Shown: positions 38,501 through 48,012, numbered from the stretch's first letter. The stretch: 64,000 bases of DNA from Limnoperna fortunei (GCA_944474755.1 OX104124.1:21674452-21738451); one strand, 5' to 3'. A program made the numbers and translations. Notes: generated from the sequence alone by a model not told the origin.

Positions 38501-41500
38501 AATTACTGAAATAAAAAGTTCAATATTACAATTCTTCGTATTAGTACTGAAGCTAAAGATTATTGGTGGTTCCTCCTATTTAAGTTTTATGAACTATTAA
38601 ATTTGTGATATATATAAAGCTGACGAAATAAAAATATCGTTGTAACAGTCCAATGTCAACTGAGTAAACGGTTTACAACAATGCTACAAACATAAAGTTT
38701 CCTTGTCTGTCACAACAAAAACTAGTGTCTGACACAACGTTCACAGTTATAAAAAGGTACATATATATTTTGCATCCCTTTGCAGTCAACATCAGTCAGT
38801 CAAAGATGAAAAACGACTTCATCTTGTATTTGCATTCATTTTTATATCAAATAGTGAAAGGTTTTCAGACAATTTTGTCATATCCAGCTTACCTTATTAC
38901 AGTTGGCATGCACTTTTCGTGACAATTTAAGCAAGAAAACCAATACATTTATTTTAAGACATTTGTACACTAATGCCAAGTTAATAAATTAAAACTTAAA
39001 GTACAAAAATTATCCTTGATAATAGTCATATCATTACAATACTACATAATTATATTTGTAGTTTATATCAGTAGGATTATTAAGATTACATTATCCTTTA
39101 GCAATTAAAATAAGTTCGAGCTTTACGATATGTTGTTGCTTAATCAACATGACATTTTTAGAGGTTTCCATTATATACAATTACACATTATAATCGTGTA
39201 AATATTTTTTTTTACTTTGAAACGTCATAATGAATTTTATAACCAAGGATTTTATACGACAGCGATGACATTCTATGAAAGAAATGTGACGTAATAAATT
39301 GCGTTACGTTATGTACTATATTTTATGTAAAATTGGTTTGTGTTTAATAATAACAAGATTAAAATGTTAAATTTTAAAATTTCGATTTTGTTCTGCCTTT
39401 TTTATACTTCTTAATTTTAGATAAACTTATTACATACACTTAAGTCGACAGTTGCATACATTCCGCATCACGACTCGACGCTACGCGTCTCGTAGTGATA
39501 CGAATGTACACAATTGTCTCGACGTGATACAGGTAGTTGTACCTACACATAATATATGCAATGTGTCTCACATCTGGTTTTGAAAACAGGTGACATTTTC
39601 ACTTCCTTGTTTTCTGCGGTGTCGTGTTCCTAAACGTCTACCTGTACCCCCAAAATTTGAACAGAAAATTAATAGCGTCTTAAAATAGTAATATTAGTAA
39701 CATTTAGCACCACCAATGGAATCAACCATTGTTGATAGGTATTTGACCTCGTTAACAGGATACGGTTTTTGCACCTACAATGACACACCTGGAAAATCCT
39801 ATAAGTGAAATCACTCAAAACAATATTTACAAAAATATTCGATAACAATAGCTCAGTACAGAAACTTAAATGACGTAAATTTTTAGTCACTGTTGTCGGG
39901 CCCAAATGTATTTTATTCATCGATGACAAAATAAATTTATCAGGCTGAAAGTTTAATGTACTCCCGAATTGTGTTCTTAAACCCAGATTCAATAAACTGC
40001 CAATTAGCTTCAGTGTCAACAGACTTCAGACAAATCCAGAGATCGTACAAAAACATTTACAGCATGAGAAAAGTTACTCGCAACTACTACCGCGAGACGC
40101 AGCTTCCAGTGTAAACATGACAATGATTGCCAAATGCTGTTACATTTTAGTGCTAACATCGTACACATCTTATCACTGGTCGTCCGACGATTATATTGAA
40201 GTATTACGAAGTGAATTTATCACCCCGTCATATCCTCTACCACTCGACACTTCATTTTACGAGGTAAAGCTTGCGAACGATCTTAATATTGACATCTACT
40301 ACTCTGTTTTCTATCATTTGAAACAGAGTAGGCGAAAACCTCTATCAATACTAATTGAGTTAAAACATTCCCATAGACTTATTATCATAATTCTTATCAG
40401 TGGCGATGTGTCACCTAACCCAGGGCCTGTTAAGCACCCCTGTGGTGGCTGCTACAGGGCAGTGGCCTGCAGTCATAGAGGAGTATACTGTGAAGTATGT
40501 AACTTATGGTGGCACATCAAGTGTGCGAATATTTCTCCACAACATTATATAGAACTTGGTAACTCAGACGAACCTTGGATCTGCAGCGAGTGTAGCAATT
40601 TCAAATTTACCGACTCATTCTTCAGTCTGTCAAGTCCAGGTGCCTTAAATGACACAATACAATCAGACGGAGATCTTGATATTTTTAGTGAACTAAAAGA
40701 ATCCAGAAAAAATCATTTGCAAAACTTTCTTATATGTCATTTGAATATTAATAGCATGCGTTACAAATTTGATGAGATAAAAGAAATTTTAACTGATGCT
40801 GTTGCTGATTGCTTAATTCTATCAGAAACTAAATTAGACTGCTCTTTCCGAGATTCCTTGTTTGCAGTGAATGGATATAAGTTACAACGAAGAGACCGCA
40901 CTGACCATGGAGGGGGCATGGCTGTCTACCTGAGAGCAGATATACCATCCAAAAGGAGATCTGACATCGAATGTAAGACTCTTGAAAATATTGTTCTCGA
41001 AGTGATTATTGACAAAACTAAATGGTTAATATATTGTATTTATCGACCACCATCCCTATCAAACAATATCTTTTCCACTTGCATGAACAGTCTCTTAGAC
41101 AAAGGATCGAGATATATAGAAAATCATATTGTCATAGGTGATCTAAATTACAATTGTCTGAAACCCTTTGTGATATTTGTGACATTTTTGATCTCACTTA
41201 TATTGTAAAAAGTCCTACATGTTACATGAAGGACTGTGAACCTTCTTTGGTAGATGTAATCTTAACAAATAGGCCTGAACTGTGTTTCGGGCAACTGAAT
41301 TTTAACACTGGTGTTAGTGACTGTCACCATTTGATATCCACATTCGTAAAAGGTTATATACCAAGACATCAGAATGTAAAAACCCAATATAGAAGTTTTA
41401 AGAATTTTGACATCTGTGATTTTAATAGAGACCTAGAAAAGGTAAATATTTTACATGATCCTGCTGATAGTACGGATGAAATCGACATAATATACAATGA

Positions 41501-44009
41501 CTTCGAAAGTAAGATTTTACAGGTCATAGATAATCATGCCCCAATGAAATCTAGATACCCTAGGAAAACTCTGTACCATATATGAATAGAGAATAAAGAA
41601 AAGAAATTTACCAAAAGCAAATACTTCGATCTAAATATGAAAAAATAGTACTAACAAAAACTGGGAAGCTTATCGCAAACAAAGAAATCTTGTCACCAAG
41701 TTAAAAAGAATATCAATAAATGTATACTTTCATGAACGGTGTGCTGGAGGTTAAAAATCTAAACACTTTTATAGCACTGTTAAACCCTTTCTTTCTAAGA
41801 AATCTGCTTCTATTCAACAAAAAATTGTTTTATCAGAAAAAAATTCTATTATCAGTGATACAACAGAAGTATGCAACATTTTTAACAATTTTTTTTGTTA
41901 ATACTGCAAAAGACATTGGTAAAGGGGTTGTTTTTAATGAAAGCACACATCCCAGCATCAAAACAATCCATGAACATACAACAGTTATCACACCTTTTGA
42001 GTTTACACACACAAACAATTAAACTGTAAATAAACTGGTCAAAAGGATAAATGTCAAAAAGGCAACTGGAGTCGATAAAATATCAGCAAAGATCCTCCAT
42101 GCAGGTGCACCAGTTTTAAACAAACACATAACTACACTAGTTAACTTTACCATAAATAATAGCGTATTTCCATCTCGGCTAAAAGAAGCACAAGTAGTTC
42201 CACTTTACAAAAAAATGATCCTCTTGACAAAGCAAACTACAGACCAGTCAGCATACTACCTACAATATCTAAGGTTTTTGAAATGGTAATATCTGAACAA
42301 CTCTCAGACTTTTTTGATAATTTATTTCACCACTATTGATGTGCTTTCAGGAAAGGTCATGGATGTCAGACTACATTGCTCAGGCTCCTTGAAGACTGGA
42401 AATCAGTACTGGACAGTAACAAATATGTGGCAGATATACTTATGGACCTTTCAAAAGCTTTCGACTGCCTCCCACATGATATTCTTCTTTGTAAACTATC
42501 TGCCTATGGCCTTTCTCAAAATTCAATCAAATTACTACAAAATTATTTATCTGGTCGTAAGCAACAGATTAGACTTCAAGGAGCTTTGAGCAATTGGGCT
42601 GACATCCAGAAAGGTGTTACTCAGGGATCCATTCTTGGACCCTTGTTATTTAATATTTTTATTAATGATATCTTCTACTTTATTGAACATGGTGTTTTAT
42701 ATAATTATGCGGACGATAACACACTGTCTTATTCTGATGATAATTTTGAAAATTTGGTTACAATACTGGTAAATGAGAGTAAAATATTAATAAACTGGTT
42801 TAAACAAAACTGTATGCAGGCAAATCCAGACAAATTTCAAGCAATTGCAGTTGGCTCTAAAACTTACAACAAAAAGCCTTTTTTCAATATTGAGTCTGCA
42901 ACTATCTCGTGTGATGAAGTTGTAAAATTATTAGGTGTTGATATAGATTATAAACTTAACTTTGACTGTCATATTAAAAATATTTGTCGTAAAGCATCTC
43001 AGCAACTAGGTGTTTTAAAGCGCATTGGCTGTTATTTATCTAAACTAAATAAACTCACAATTTTTCATACTTTTATTTTATCAAATTTTAATTTTTGCCA
43101 ACTTGCCTGGCATTTCTGTAGTAAGAAAAACACTGACAAGCTAGAAAAGATACAAGAGAGGGCTTTACGTTTTATATATGATGACTACAGTCTTATGATG
43201 ACCTTTTAATTAAAGCCAGGGTACCATCACTCAAGATTAGGCGGATGAGAAATATGGCATTGGAATGTTTTAAAATATTATACAAGTTGTCACCACCATG
43301 CTTACATGATCTGGTAGTTTTTAAAAACTGTAATATAATTTTAGATATTCTAATATTGTAGATATACCTCGAGTCAATACTTCTACATATGATAAGAACA
43401 GTTTTAGATACTCTGCAGCTGTATTGTGGAATGAATTACCTGAGAATTTTAGACAAATTGGAAATTTTAATCAGTTTAAAAATATTTTAAAATCCTGGGA
43501 TGGGAAAAATTGCCAATGTCAAATTTGTGGGTAATGAAAAAAAACAATAATAAATAATCTCAGGTTTTTCTGCTACAATACATAGCTTACTCTTATTTCA
43601 TATGTGTGTTCTCTGCCTTATTATTTTATTGTTATAAAAACCTGTGTATACCTAGTGCTTTTAAATGAATTTTGTGCTCTGTGCTTATATTGTGCTTTTG
43701 TGCTGTTTGCTTGTTTCTTGCTTTATGTGTTGATTGCTTCTTTTAACTTTATGTTTTACAACTTTGAATTGCTGGTCTCATAATTTAATGCTTGTATATT
43801 TCTTTAACCTTTTTTTAATTGTGTTGTTTTAATTGCTATATGTATCTTTTAATCGTGTGTTACATATGTTATGCCAGCTGCTTTTGATATTGTGCTTGTG
43901 TAGACTTTGTATGCTTTCTGTATGAATTATGTAATTAGTCGGTCAAAAGCTCATTAGAGCTTGTGTTGCTTTGTTGTCTTACATGTACCATGCCGACGTA
44001 AAATAAAGC

Positions 44010-44051
<42 letters not shown>

Positions 44052-44424
44052 GAGTCGTGTTACAGTATTTAAAAATTTTCGCAAGCTGTTAAAGTAAAGT
44101 AAAAGAAAAAAGGATACTAATGTACCATCTCGTATAGAATCTCGAAAAAGCAATTTCAATCATTAAAAACAAAAAAAATTGCATTTGTGGATATTGTAGA
44201 CTTGTTTGCATTTAAATTATGTAAAATAATCCTAAAATTTGTCGTGTCTTCCTTGTGATTTGTTGACATTACGTTTTAATGTGCAAATACATGTCACTGT
44301 CACGAATCACATGTCCAGAAAATTTATATTGTAAACAATGAAATAATTTCTCACCTTGTTCTGTTGAACGACAAAACTGAAGAACAAATACCACTCCAAA
44401 CAGAGGACAAACTAACCAATCCAT
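23016..44424 (-). CDS. LRP5/6-like single-propeller transmembrane receptor (7 exons)
   Basis: Seven exons join with matching phases into 510 codons: 44424-44355, 33296-33125, 32437-32207, 32010-31892, 31368-31087, 24789-24640, 23524-23016. Residues 1-23 look like a signal peptide. About 24-291 form one six-bladed YWTD propeller ('YVYWSDF', 'LLYWTDS', 'WLFFSDVG', 'RLYWIDD', 'YIYWYIG'). Residues 296-338 form a six-Cys EGF domain, 358-385 are a Val/Ile-only membrane helix, and the rest is a 125-residue tail. The order matches the first propeller-EGF module of LRP5/6 (Wnt co-receptors), but there are no further modules, no LDLR class A repeats and no PPPSPxS motif. Ligand and signalling role are unknown; binding of an extracellular ligand is inferred from the fold. 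No stop or frameshift is seen, so the gene is probably active. Confidence 0.88.
23404..23478 (-). repeat. Low-complexity DNA encoding the membrane helix
   Basis: On the plus strand it is a degenerate run of 'caatca'/'caacaa' units. Read on the minus strand every codon is Val or Ile (one Leu), which makes the transmembrane segment. Confidence 0.8.
24425..24545 (-). repeat. SINE copy (minus), intron 6 side
   Basis: 'ttttaacgccactttcagca', 'tttggcgtccagctttttgg' and 'tacCGGaaagaaaccgga'-like text is the reverse complement of the family at 17971-18087, with loss at the 5' end. Lies just downstream of exon 6 of the LRP-like gene. Confidence 0.7.
24640..24789 (-). CDS. LRP-like gene exon 6: EGF domain
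   Basis: Acceptor 'tttatcaatgcag', donor 'aaaag|gttagt'. Six Cys in EGF order: 'C-GQNNGW-C-SHI-C', a 15-residue loop with two N-glycosylation sequons (NTT, NST), then 'C-M-C-PDYYDLHTDQTT-C'. The usual LRP 'NNGGCSH' is 'NNGWCSH' here. Exon of 150 nt, phase 1 at both ends. Confidence 0.88.
25149..25968 (+). repeat. Large inverted repeat, arm 1
   Basis: Flanks and array match 29165-31040 in reverse complement: 'tatggaacgccatgactgcc' pairs with the segment near 31020, and 'tggatattccggctaaagg' pairs with 29,208-29,226. Both arms lie in intron 5 of the LRP-like gene, about 3.2 kb apart. Confidence 0.88.
25192..25665 (+). repeat. 21-bp minisatellite in arm 1
   Basis: About 22 units of 'ctttatatgcggtgcttacga' with substitutions. 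The unit is a multiple of three without stops, so several frames stay open over hundreds of bases. These frames are not genes. Confidence 0.93.
25972..26112 (+). repeat. Polypurine tract
   Basis: About 140 bases that are nearly all A or G on the plus strand (gagggggaggacaagg onwards), with only a few pyrimidines. Immediately beside inverted-repeat arm 1. Confidence 0.85.
26113..28435. other. Spacer of the inverted repeat, noncoding
   Basis: Intron 5 sequence. AT-rich, no recognised exon. Short open frames show no motif. Confidence 0.4.
28438..28660 (-). mobile_element. tRNA-headed SINE (minus), most complete head
   Basis: Read on the minus strand it begins 'ggccttggtggccgagtga', a tRNA-Ser/Leu-like A-box region, followed by a B box around 'ggttgagggtacgaattt'. 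The body 'ggatgtgctcgactctgtcc' and 'gtagtccggcttactcctcc' follows. The 3' tail seen in other copies is missing. This copy shows that the family is tRNA-derived. Confidence 0.75.
29444..29735 (+). mobile_element. 292-bp retroposon with 13-bp target duplication
   Basis: Flanked by 'caaatctatagaa' at 29431-29443 and 29736-29748. Arm 1 has a single uninterrupted copy of this site. The 3' end reads 'tgaatatagctgaaataatg', 'cttgctggacgttagacat' and (caat)n, like other fragments at 22.3, 60.1 and 61.5 kb. No coding capacity, so a SINE or a truncated LINE 3' end. Confidence 0.82.
29811..30992 (-). repeat. 21-bp minisatellite in arm 2
   Basis: About 55 units of 'taagcaccgcatataaagtcg', the reverse complement of the arm 1 unit. 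Some units carry an extra 4 bp ('gttagtaagcacc'), which breaks the otherwise open frames. Confidence 0.93.
31087..31368 (-). CDS. LRP-like gene exon 5: last propeller blades
   Basis: Acceptor 'tttgtccaaaccag', donor 'aaaag|gtagat'. Reads 'DLIGQRLYWIDDSLNQIKS', 'KPFDLVVFNNYIYWYIG', 'VNKYTGQDFEIV' and 'KPMGIQMFG', the usual end of an LRP propeller. Phase 1 into the EGF exon. Confidence 0.92.
31892..32010 (-). CDS. LRP-like gene exon 4: YWTD blade
   Basis: Acceptor 'tatttcgcag', donor 'atag|gtattt'. Reads 'WLFFSDVGVRPRIERCTMDG' and 'LPYGMTI', matching the LRP 'P-x-IER-x-x-MDG' blade. Too short for most ORF finders. Confidence 0.9.
32207..32437 (-). CDS. LRP-like gene exon 3: YWTD blade
   Basis: Acceptor 'attttatcag', donor 'acagg|gtatgt'. 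Reads 'TPDGIAIDWIYDLLYWTDS', 'VSRLNGRDRRTIL', 'KPSAIAVDPITG'. These are canonical LDLR class B spacings. Phase 2 at both ends. Confidence 0.92.
32610..32990. repeat. Paired direct repeats with internal dyads (intron 2)
   Basis: Two 60-bp copies around 'tgtgttggtatcccaacaca' (32,650) and 'tgtgttggcacccaacacag' (32,963), each containing its own dyad. Between them, 'gatgcaatgtccaat' (32,747) is mirrored by 'atcggacattgcat' (32,864) around 'ccgtttctacggaaacgg'. It looks like a small non-autonomous element. Confidence 0.55.
33125..33296 (-). CDS. LRP-like gene exon 2: first propeller strands
   Basis: Acceptor 'atttttag'. Reads 'NWLTFADEYGVERLDV', then 'NAVALDIHYEKGYVYWSDF'. The donor 'tctag|gttttt' is a weak match to consensus, but the phase-2 join restores 'KISRTS'. 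Confidence 0.85.
33305..35200. other. Intron 1 of the LRP-like gene, unremarkable part
   Basis: AT-rich with no recognised exon or repeat. Confidence 0.35.
35205..35305 (+). repeat. 46-bp minisatellite, left remnant
   Basis: Two to three units of 'gcatgtctaggtagcacgag' with 'ccttatttataataagg'. Same family as 36,690-37,915, separated from it by a retroelement. Confidence 0.8.
35310..36690 (+). mobile_element. Penelope-type retroelement relic inside the minisatellite
   Basis: The plus-strand translation runs 'NPSYIFTALSKEKILENHKS', then 'QLLTTVLTTVKTALQKYND', then in shifted frames an 'IYTATPYMQLK' box (LYTxIPH position), 'MLDFLIDNIFVMFGG', 'YEAEFVRGLLKRKE' and 'FNLRLSYIEVLSVNNAN' (degenerate YIDD). 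The same proteins are familiar from bivalve retroelements. The LYTxIP box argues for the Penelope group, but no GIY-YIG domain was identified. A 3' tail 'attaggggcaggcacttct' and 'gtccggagtacctgagtg' follows at 36,598. Many stops. Confidence 0.6.
36690..37915 (+). repeat. 46-bp minisatellite, main array
   Basis: About 26 units of 45-48 bp built on 'aaggttaaatgcgcatgtct', 'aggtagcacgagccttattt'. Each unit contains the palindrome 'ccttattnataataagg'. Units are quite diverged. Lies in intron 1 of the LRP-like gene. Confidence 0.9.
37945..38230 (+). mobile_element. Fragment of a retroelement ORF
   Basis: The plus-strand translation includes 'SKLRDRNKLIRIADKYARG', ending at a TAG near 38,228. It resembles a phrase I recall from proteins of bivalve and coral retroelements. 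One stop lies upstream. The overlapping minus-strand open frame with a hydrophobic start is treated as its shadow. Confidence 0.35.
38231..38730. other. Noncoding stretch
   Basis: Nothing recognised. Confidence 0.35.
38748..38806 (+). promoter_or_regulatory. Possible TATA/initiator core promoter
   Basis: 'ttataaaaagg' at 38,749 is followed about 35 bp later by 'tcagtcagtc' and then an ATG (38,806) opening a 39-codon frame with a hydrophobic start. The spacing fits a core promoter, but no downstream exons were found, so it may be chance or a relic. Confidence 0.25.
38925..39660. other. Noncoding stretch
   Basis: AT-rich. May contain the 5' end of the LINE, whose start was not located. Confidence 0.35.
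40117..41585 (+). pseudogene. LINE ORF 5' part: 2A-like motif, PHD finger, endonuclease
   Basis: The frame opens with ATG at 40117. Residues 97-104 read DVSPNPGP after a Leu/Ile-rich stretch. This is the 2A ribosome-skipping pattern D-V-E-x-N-P-G-P with Glu replaced by Ser, and separation would fall between Gly103 and Pro104. Residues 109-157 form a PHD-type Cys4-His-Cys3 finger ('CGGC', 'CEVCNLWWHIKC', 'WICSEC'). The endonuclease follows: 'ICHLNINSM', 'LSETKLD', 'HGGGMAVYLR', 'YCIYRPPS', 'IGDLNYN'. A frameshift near 41,150 moves the rest ('LVDVILTNRP', 'VSDCHHLI') into another frame, ending at 41,585. In related LINEs the 2A separates an N-terminal peptide from the polyprotein. Confidence 0.85.
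41586..43534 (+). pseudogene. LINE ORF 3' part: reverse transcriptase
   Basis: The first part is broken by stops and frame changes: 'KKATGVDKISAKILH', 'ANYRPVSILPTISKVFEMV'. From 42,376 the frame is open: 'DLSKAFDCLPHDILLCKL', 'GVTQGSILGPLLFNIFINDI', and the catalytic 'YADD' near 42,708. Thumb follows with 'LGVDIDYKLNF' and 'RKASQQLGVLKRIG'. Another frameshift lies near 43,205, after which 'FRYSAAVLWNELPENF' and 'NCQCQICG' lead to the stop at about 43,534. Confidence 0.87.
44013..44051 (+). repeat. (ATT)n tail of the LINE
   Basis: Thirteen 'att' units directly after 'aataaagctt'. Confidence 0.95.
44355..44424 (-). CDS. LRP-like gene exon 1: signal peptide
   Basis: ATG at 44424-44422. 23 codons of Trp, Leu, Val, Phe and Cys residues ending 'CRSTEQ' look like a signal peptide. 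Donor 'caag|gtgaga', phase 1. The join to exon 2 makes a Gly codon and gives 'EQGSGNWLTF', the typical start of an LRP propeller. This exon lies 11 kb from exon 2, so it is the least certain link, but phase and product both fit. Confidence 0.72.
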
Positions 44425-44590
44425 ACTTTCTCAAAAAATTCCTCTAAATCTTTGTAGAACAAAATATGTTGAAAATCTAATAACAAAACGTTTAGTTGAC
44501 ATTAAAGTATCTCAACACAAGAATTGAGATATGTGCATAGTTAAATCTGTTATGAAATGATGTCGACTAAACGTTCATATAATATAGACA
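44425..44590 (-). promoter_or_regulatory. Presumed 5' UTR/proximal flank of the LRP-like gene, with nested dyad
   Basis: 'acgtttagttgacatt' (44,489) is mirrored by 'atgtcgactaaacgt' (44,561), and inside it 'tatctcaa' by 'ttgagata'. This lies 65-150 bp upstream of the start codon. Regulatory role is only a guess. Confidence 0.3.
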
Positions 44591-45530
44591 TGTGTATTTA
44601 AATAACTGCATTCAACAGAAATACCGTGATGAATAATATCTTTGGAATGATGTTTCTTTAAAGTAAAAGTTCTAGTTCAGTTACTTTAAACAATAAGTCA
44701 ATATATTCAGTCATATGGGGTTTTCCATAAGGAAGTATTATCAACAACAAATCATGTTTCATTGAATTTTACGGTGACAGAATAAAAATTGTAATGTTTA
44801 TAAAATACTCAACAAAAAGAATCAAAGAAATCTATTATTATTTAACAATGCATTTTTGGCTACAATAGGATACAAATGGTTTTAGATTATTTAGAAAAAA
44901 AAAAACTTGATTTCTCTCTGTGGAGCATTGATACTGTATTCATACTATTATAAGTATATTTGTTCATCACATCTTTGACTAAATAATGAGATAAAGGTGA
45001 CCACCTAATTAAAAGAGAGCGGATAGCTTTTCGTATTTTGCTTTTCAAAACATGGTATAGAAACCAAACCTAGAACACTGTCAATGAACAACATGTAGGC
45101 TACCTCTTCTTTGAAATTACAATTATTTGACATTTAAATCATGACAGTTGTCTGTTATTCTGTGTTATTAGCAACCTGCATTCGATTGACTGTTATAATT
45201 GAACAGTTAAAAAGTTTTAGTAAATATAAATAGAAATACATAACAGAATGCATATGTCTTCATGTACACTAACAAAAATATTTGTTTGAAAACATTTCAC
45301 AAAGTATAATCTTATTCATCGTACTATAGATTTTTAATAAAAAAGCAATCATCTTTCATTAGGTGACGGAATATAATATTGCGTTTACAGTACAGGTGCA
45401 GACCTTTTTAGAGAAGAAACATTTATATGTTTTAAATCTTTCTGTTTGCATTACGAGAATCTAATCAATTTAAGTATGAAATTCATCAAAATGGCAAAAA
45501 CAAATAATGACTTAAATTGATTTTTTTATT
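44585..45530. repeat. 5' flank block duplicated at 13.1-14.1 kb
   Basis: Diverged copy of 13,120-14,060 (see that entry). It lies directly upstream of the LRP-like gene. Confidence 0.7.
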
Positions 45531-46387
45531 TATACAAGGGCAAGCATGGTAAAAATAGCATATTTAGGTGAATTATACCCTAAAAGTTATTGATGATTCT
45601 GCGTTCTCAATTCAACTCGTTCCGGTATTATAATACATACTTTATTAAAGTCTTATCCCGGTAGTGATACAAGGTCCAGCCTTAACCAGTTACCTACATT
45701 CAACTTTAATGGTAGACACAACTCTTTGAATAATAACTGTTTGCCTCGTACTTCTGTTTTTTTTAATTAAAAGTTATCATTTTACACTGCACAAGAAGTC
45801 AATATTGCTTATTGTTTTCCTTATTGGCTTAGCTATTTGTCCGAGGCGAGCCATATTTGACTGGTTCGAGATTAGCCATATTTGGCAATGGCGCAATTAT
45901 ACTTTTATTGACTTATCAGTCCTATATGTCATATTGTCTAGGCTAACATAAATCCAAAATAAGACAAATAAAAGGTAACATTTACGTACTTTTGTATTTT
46001 GTATTGCATTAGCGTTTTCAGTCGTATCAAGACTTACTATTGATAATCAGTACATAGTGTACATCAAGTTTGGTTCATGGTTTATTCCTAAAGATTATTT
46101 TTTGCGGGCCGATGGTAGAATCTAACTGTTTGAAATTGTTAAACGTAAAAAATGCGTTTAAATTAAAGAATCTAATTGATGAATCTCATTAATAATTGAT
46201 TGAATTTGTTTTTCCGATCTAAAAATGCCCATACATGCATGCTTCTGTATCTCATTTATAATTCCTTTTAACTTAAATTAGAGCCTTATGTTAGCAGAAG
46301 GCAACGCTACTTTCGGAAAGTGGAAAGGCTTAATTAAAACTGACTTTACCTATTTAAGCCTTAAATTACACTGACTTAAACTGTTTA
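45531..46387. other. Intergenic sequence
   Basis: Nothing recognised between the duplicated block and the Tc1-like element. Confidence 0.4.
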
Positions 46388-47468
46388 CACTCTCTCAAAA
46401 AAAGAAACGTAACATAAATAAACTAATGTTTGTCCTCCGTTTGCCTGCAGAACAGCTCTTTTACGCCGGGGCATAGATTGAATTCTGGAGCCTAAGGAAT
46501 TGTTTGCCATTCAACCCGAAGTGCATGCTGTAATTCCTGCAGAGTTGGAGGGGTTGGTTGGTGGTTGACGTTTACGCATGCGGCGGTCGATTTCATCCCA
46601 CAGATGCTCAATCGGGTTTAGATCTGGTGACTGTGTAGGCCAACGCATAACAGTTACATTATGCAAGCTCCAAAAAGTCCAACAACTATTCTTGCAGTGG
46701 GCACTCTGGCATTATCATGTTGAAAAACCTCCATATGGACATCGATTGCGTTCAATAATTGAGGCTGTAGAATCTCTTCGCGATAGCGAACTGCATTAAA
46801 GATGCCTGGAATATGAACCAATAGTGTTTTTCTGGCGTAAGAGATGCCAGTCCACATCATCACGCTGCCTCCGCGCAAATTGTGACTTCAACGACACAGT
46901 TGTGTGCGAATCGTTAGTTTCGTTGTCTGTACCCGAATTCGGCCATCTTTCTTTTCTATCAAAAAGCGAGATCCGTGACTGAACCACACCTTTCTCCTGT
47001 TCCGCAGATCCCATCCTCGAATAGTATTACACCATTGTACCCTTGCCTGGAGATGTAGGCGTCTCAAATTGGCCTGTGGCGTAAATGGAACAGCCTGATG
47101 TACCGATCCTGGGCGTTAGTAGTGATGCGTGGGCACCCAGTGCGAGTAATGTCTTTTGTAGTATCAAGCTGCTGGTACCGCTTTTTTACAGGCCAGAAAT
47201 CGTGCTGCGGTAAACATTGAAGTGTCTCGCAACTTCATTCTGTGATTAACCGGCCTAGAGTCGACCGATAGCGATGTTCCGGCAAGCAGCGTCTAACCTC
47301 GGCATAGCGTTTCCTCGTCACTGTCAATTAGACTACTGCGTTAGAGAAATGAAGTACCGAGTTTTTATACCCGCAGTACCCGCTAACAAATAACCCATGA
47401 ATTGCACGTGCAAAACAAACTGATTTTTGTCAAGCCTCTATATGTGACATGTTTCTAAATTTGCGTAC
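46388..47468 (-). mobile_element. Tc1-like DNA transposon, decayed
   Basis: Minus-strand transposase fragments in several frames. The N-terminal HTH shows 'RHFNVYRSTISGL'-like text and 'TTNAQDRYIRLFHLRHR'. The DDE core follows: 'LRGGSVMMWTGISY', 'YREEILQPQLL', '[14 protein letters not shown]', '[20 protein letters not shown]'. The '[13 protein letters not shown]' box is diagnostic for Tc1. Imperfect terminal repeats ('aaaaaaagaaacgtaacata' left; 'aaatttagaaacatgtcaca' right, on the other strand) lie between TA dinucleotides at 46,386 and 47,469. Frameshifts make it inactive. Confidence 0.85.
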
Positions 47469-48012
47469 TAGGTTTTCACTCTTGATTGAATTTTAATGCA
47501 GTCCTTGGTAAAATGTCAAATGGGGTTTTAATGTAATCACAAATATTTATTTCTCAGTTAGCCAATGTATATTTAAAAAAAATCATTTTTATAATTAAAA
47601 ACTTTGATGTGTTTCTTTGTTGGAAAGTATAGTGTAAGTGAACAGCCTGAATTAAGAGTAGCTTAACTTATTTAAGACTTCATTAATTCTGACTTTTCTT
47701 ATTTATTTCACGTTGTTATTTTCTTTGATGAATATGTTTTTTAATATTATAGAGTAAAGTAATCACTAGATTCTACCAAATGGATAAACCAAATTTGAAC
47801 AAGATATTCTAGTGGCGGCCATCTTGGATTCATAAACAATACCATAATTGTTTAAGAGACTTCACATTTTTGGTCTTGCATCTATTGACATTTCTTAAAT
47901 CCCGTTGGAGTGGACATATTCGAGAATTTATATAAGTGAACACTGTTATAGAGATAACCGATAATACTTATCTGACATCATTCGCGATAAGGACACTTAC
48001 ACTTACTGGACA
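47469..48012 (+). promoter_or_regulatory. Upstream region of the C45-like gene
   Basis: 'tttatataagtg' near 47,930 could be a TATA box. Several GATA-type sites ('gataac', 'cttatc', 'cgataagg') cluster at 47,950-47,995. No direct evidence for a start site. Confidence 0.3.

Larger units (their letters stand above)
40000..44051 (+). mobile_element. CR1/L2-like LINE, nearly full length, broken
   Basis: A plus-strand non-LTR retrotransposon in intron 1 of the minus-strand LRP-like gene. Contents in order: hydrophobic N-terminus with a 2A-like motif, PHD finger, apurinic endonuclease, reverse transcriptase, and a C-terminal Cys motif ('NCQCQICG'). A noncoding 3' region ends in (att)n at 44,013-44,051. 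Short microsatellite 3' ends and this domain order fit the CR1/L2 side of the Jockey superfamily. The 5' boundary is uncertain. Several frameshifts and stops, mainly between 41,150 and 42,375, make it inactive. Confidence 0.87.

Noticed and set aside
46578..46799. Plus-strand ORF over the Tc1-like element
   Set aside because: Mirror of the transposase coding strand; the minus strand carries the DDE boxes.
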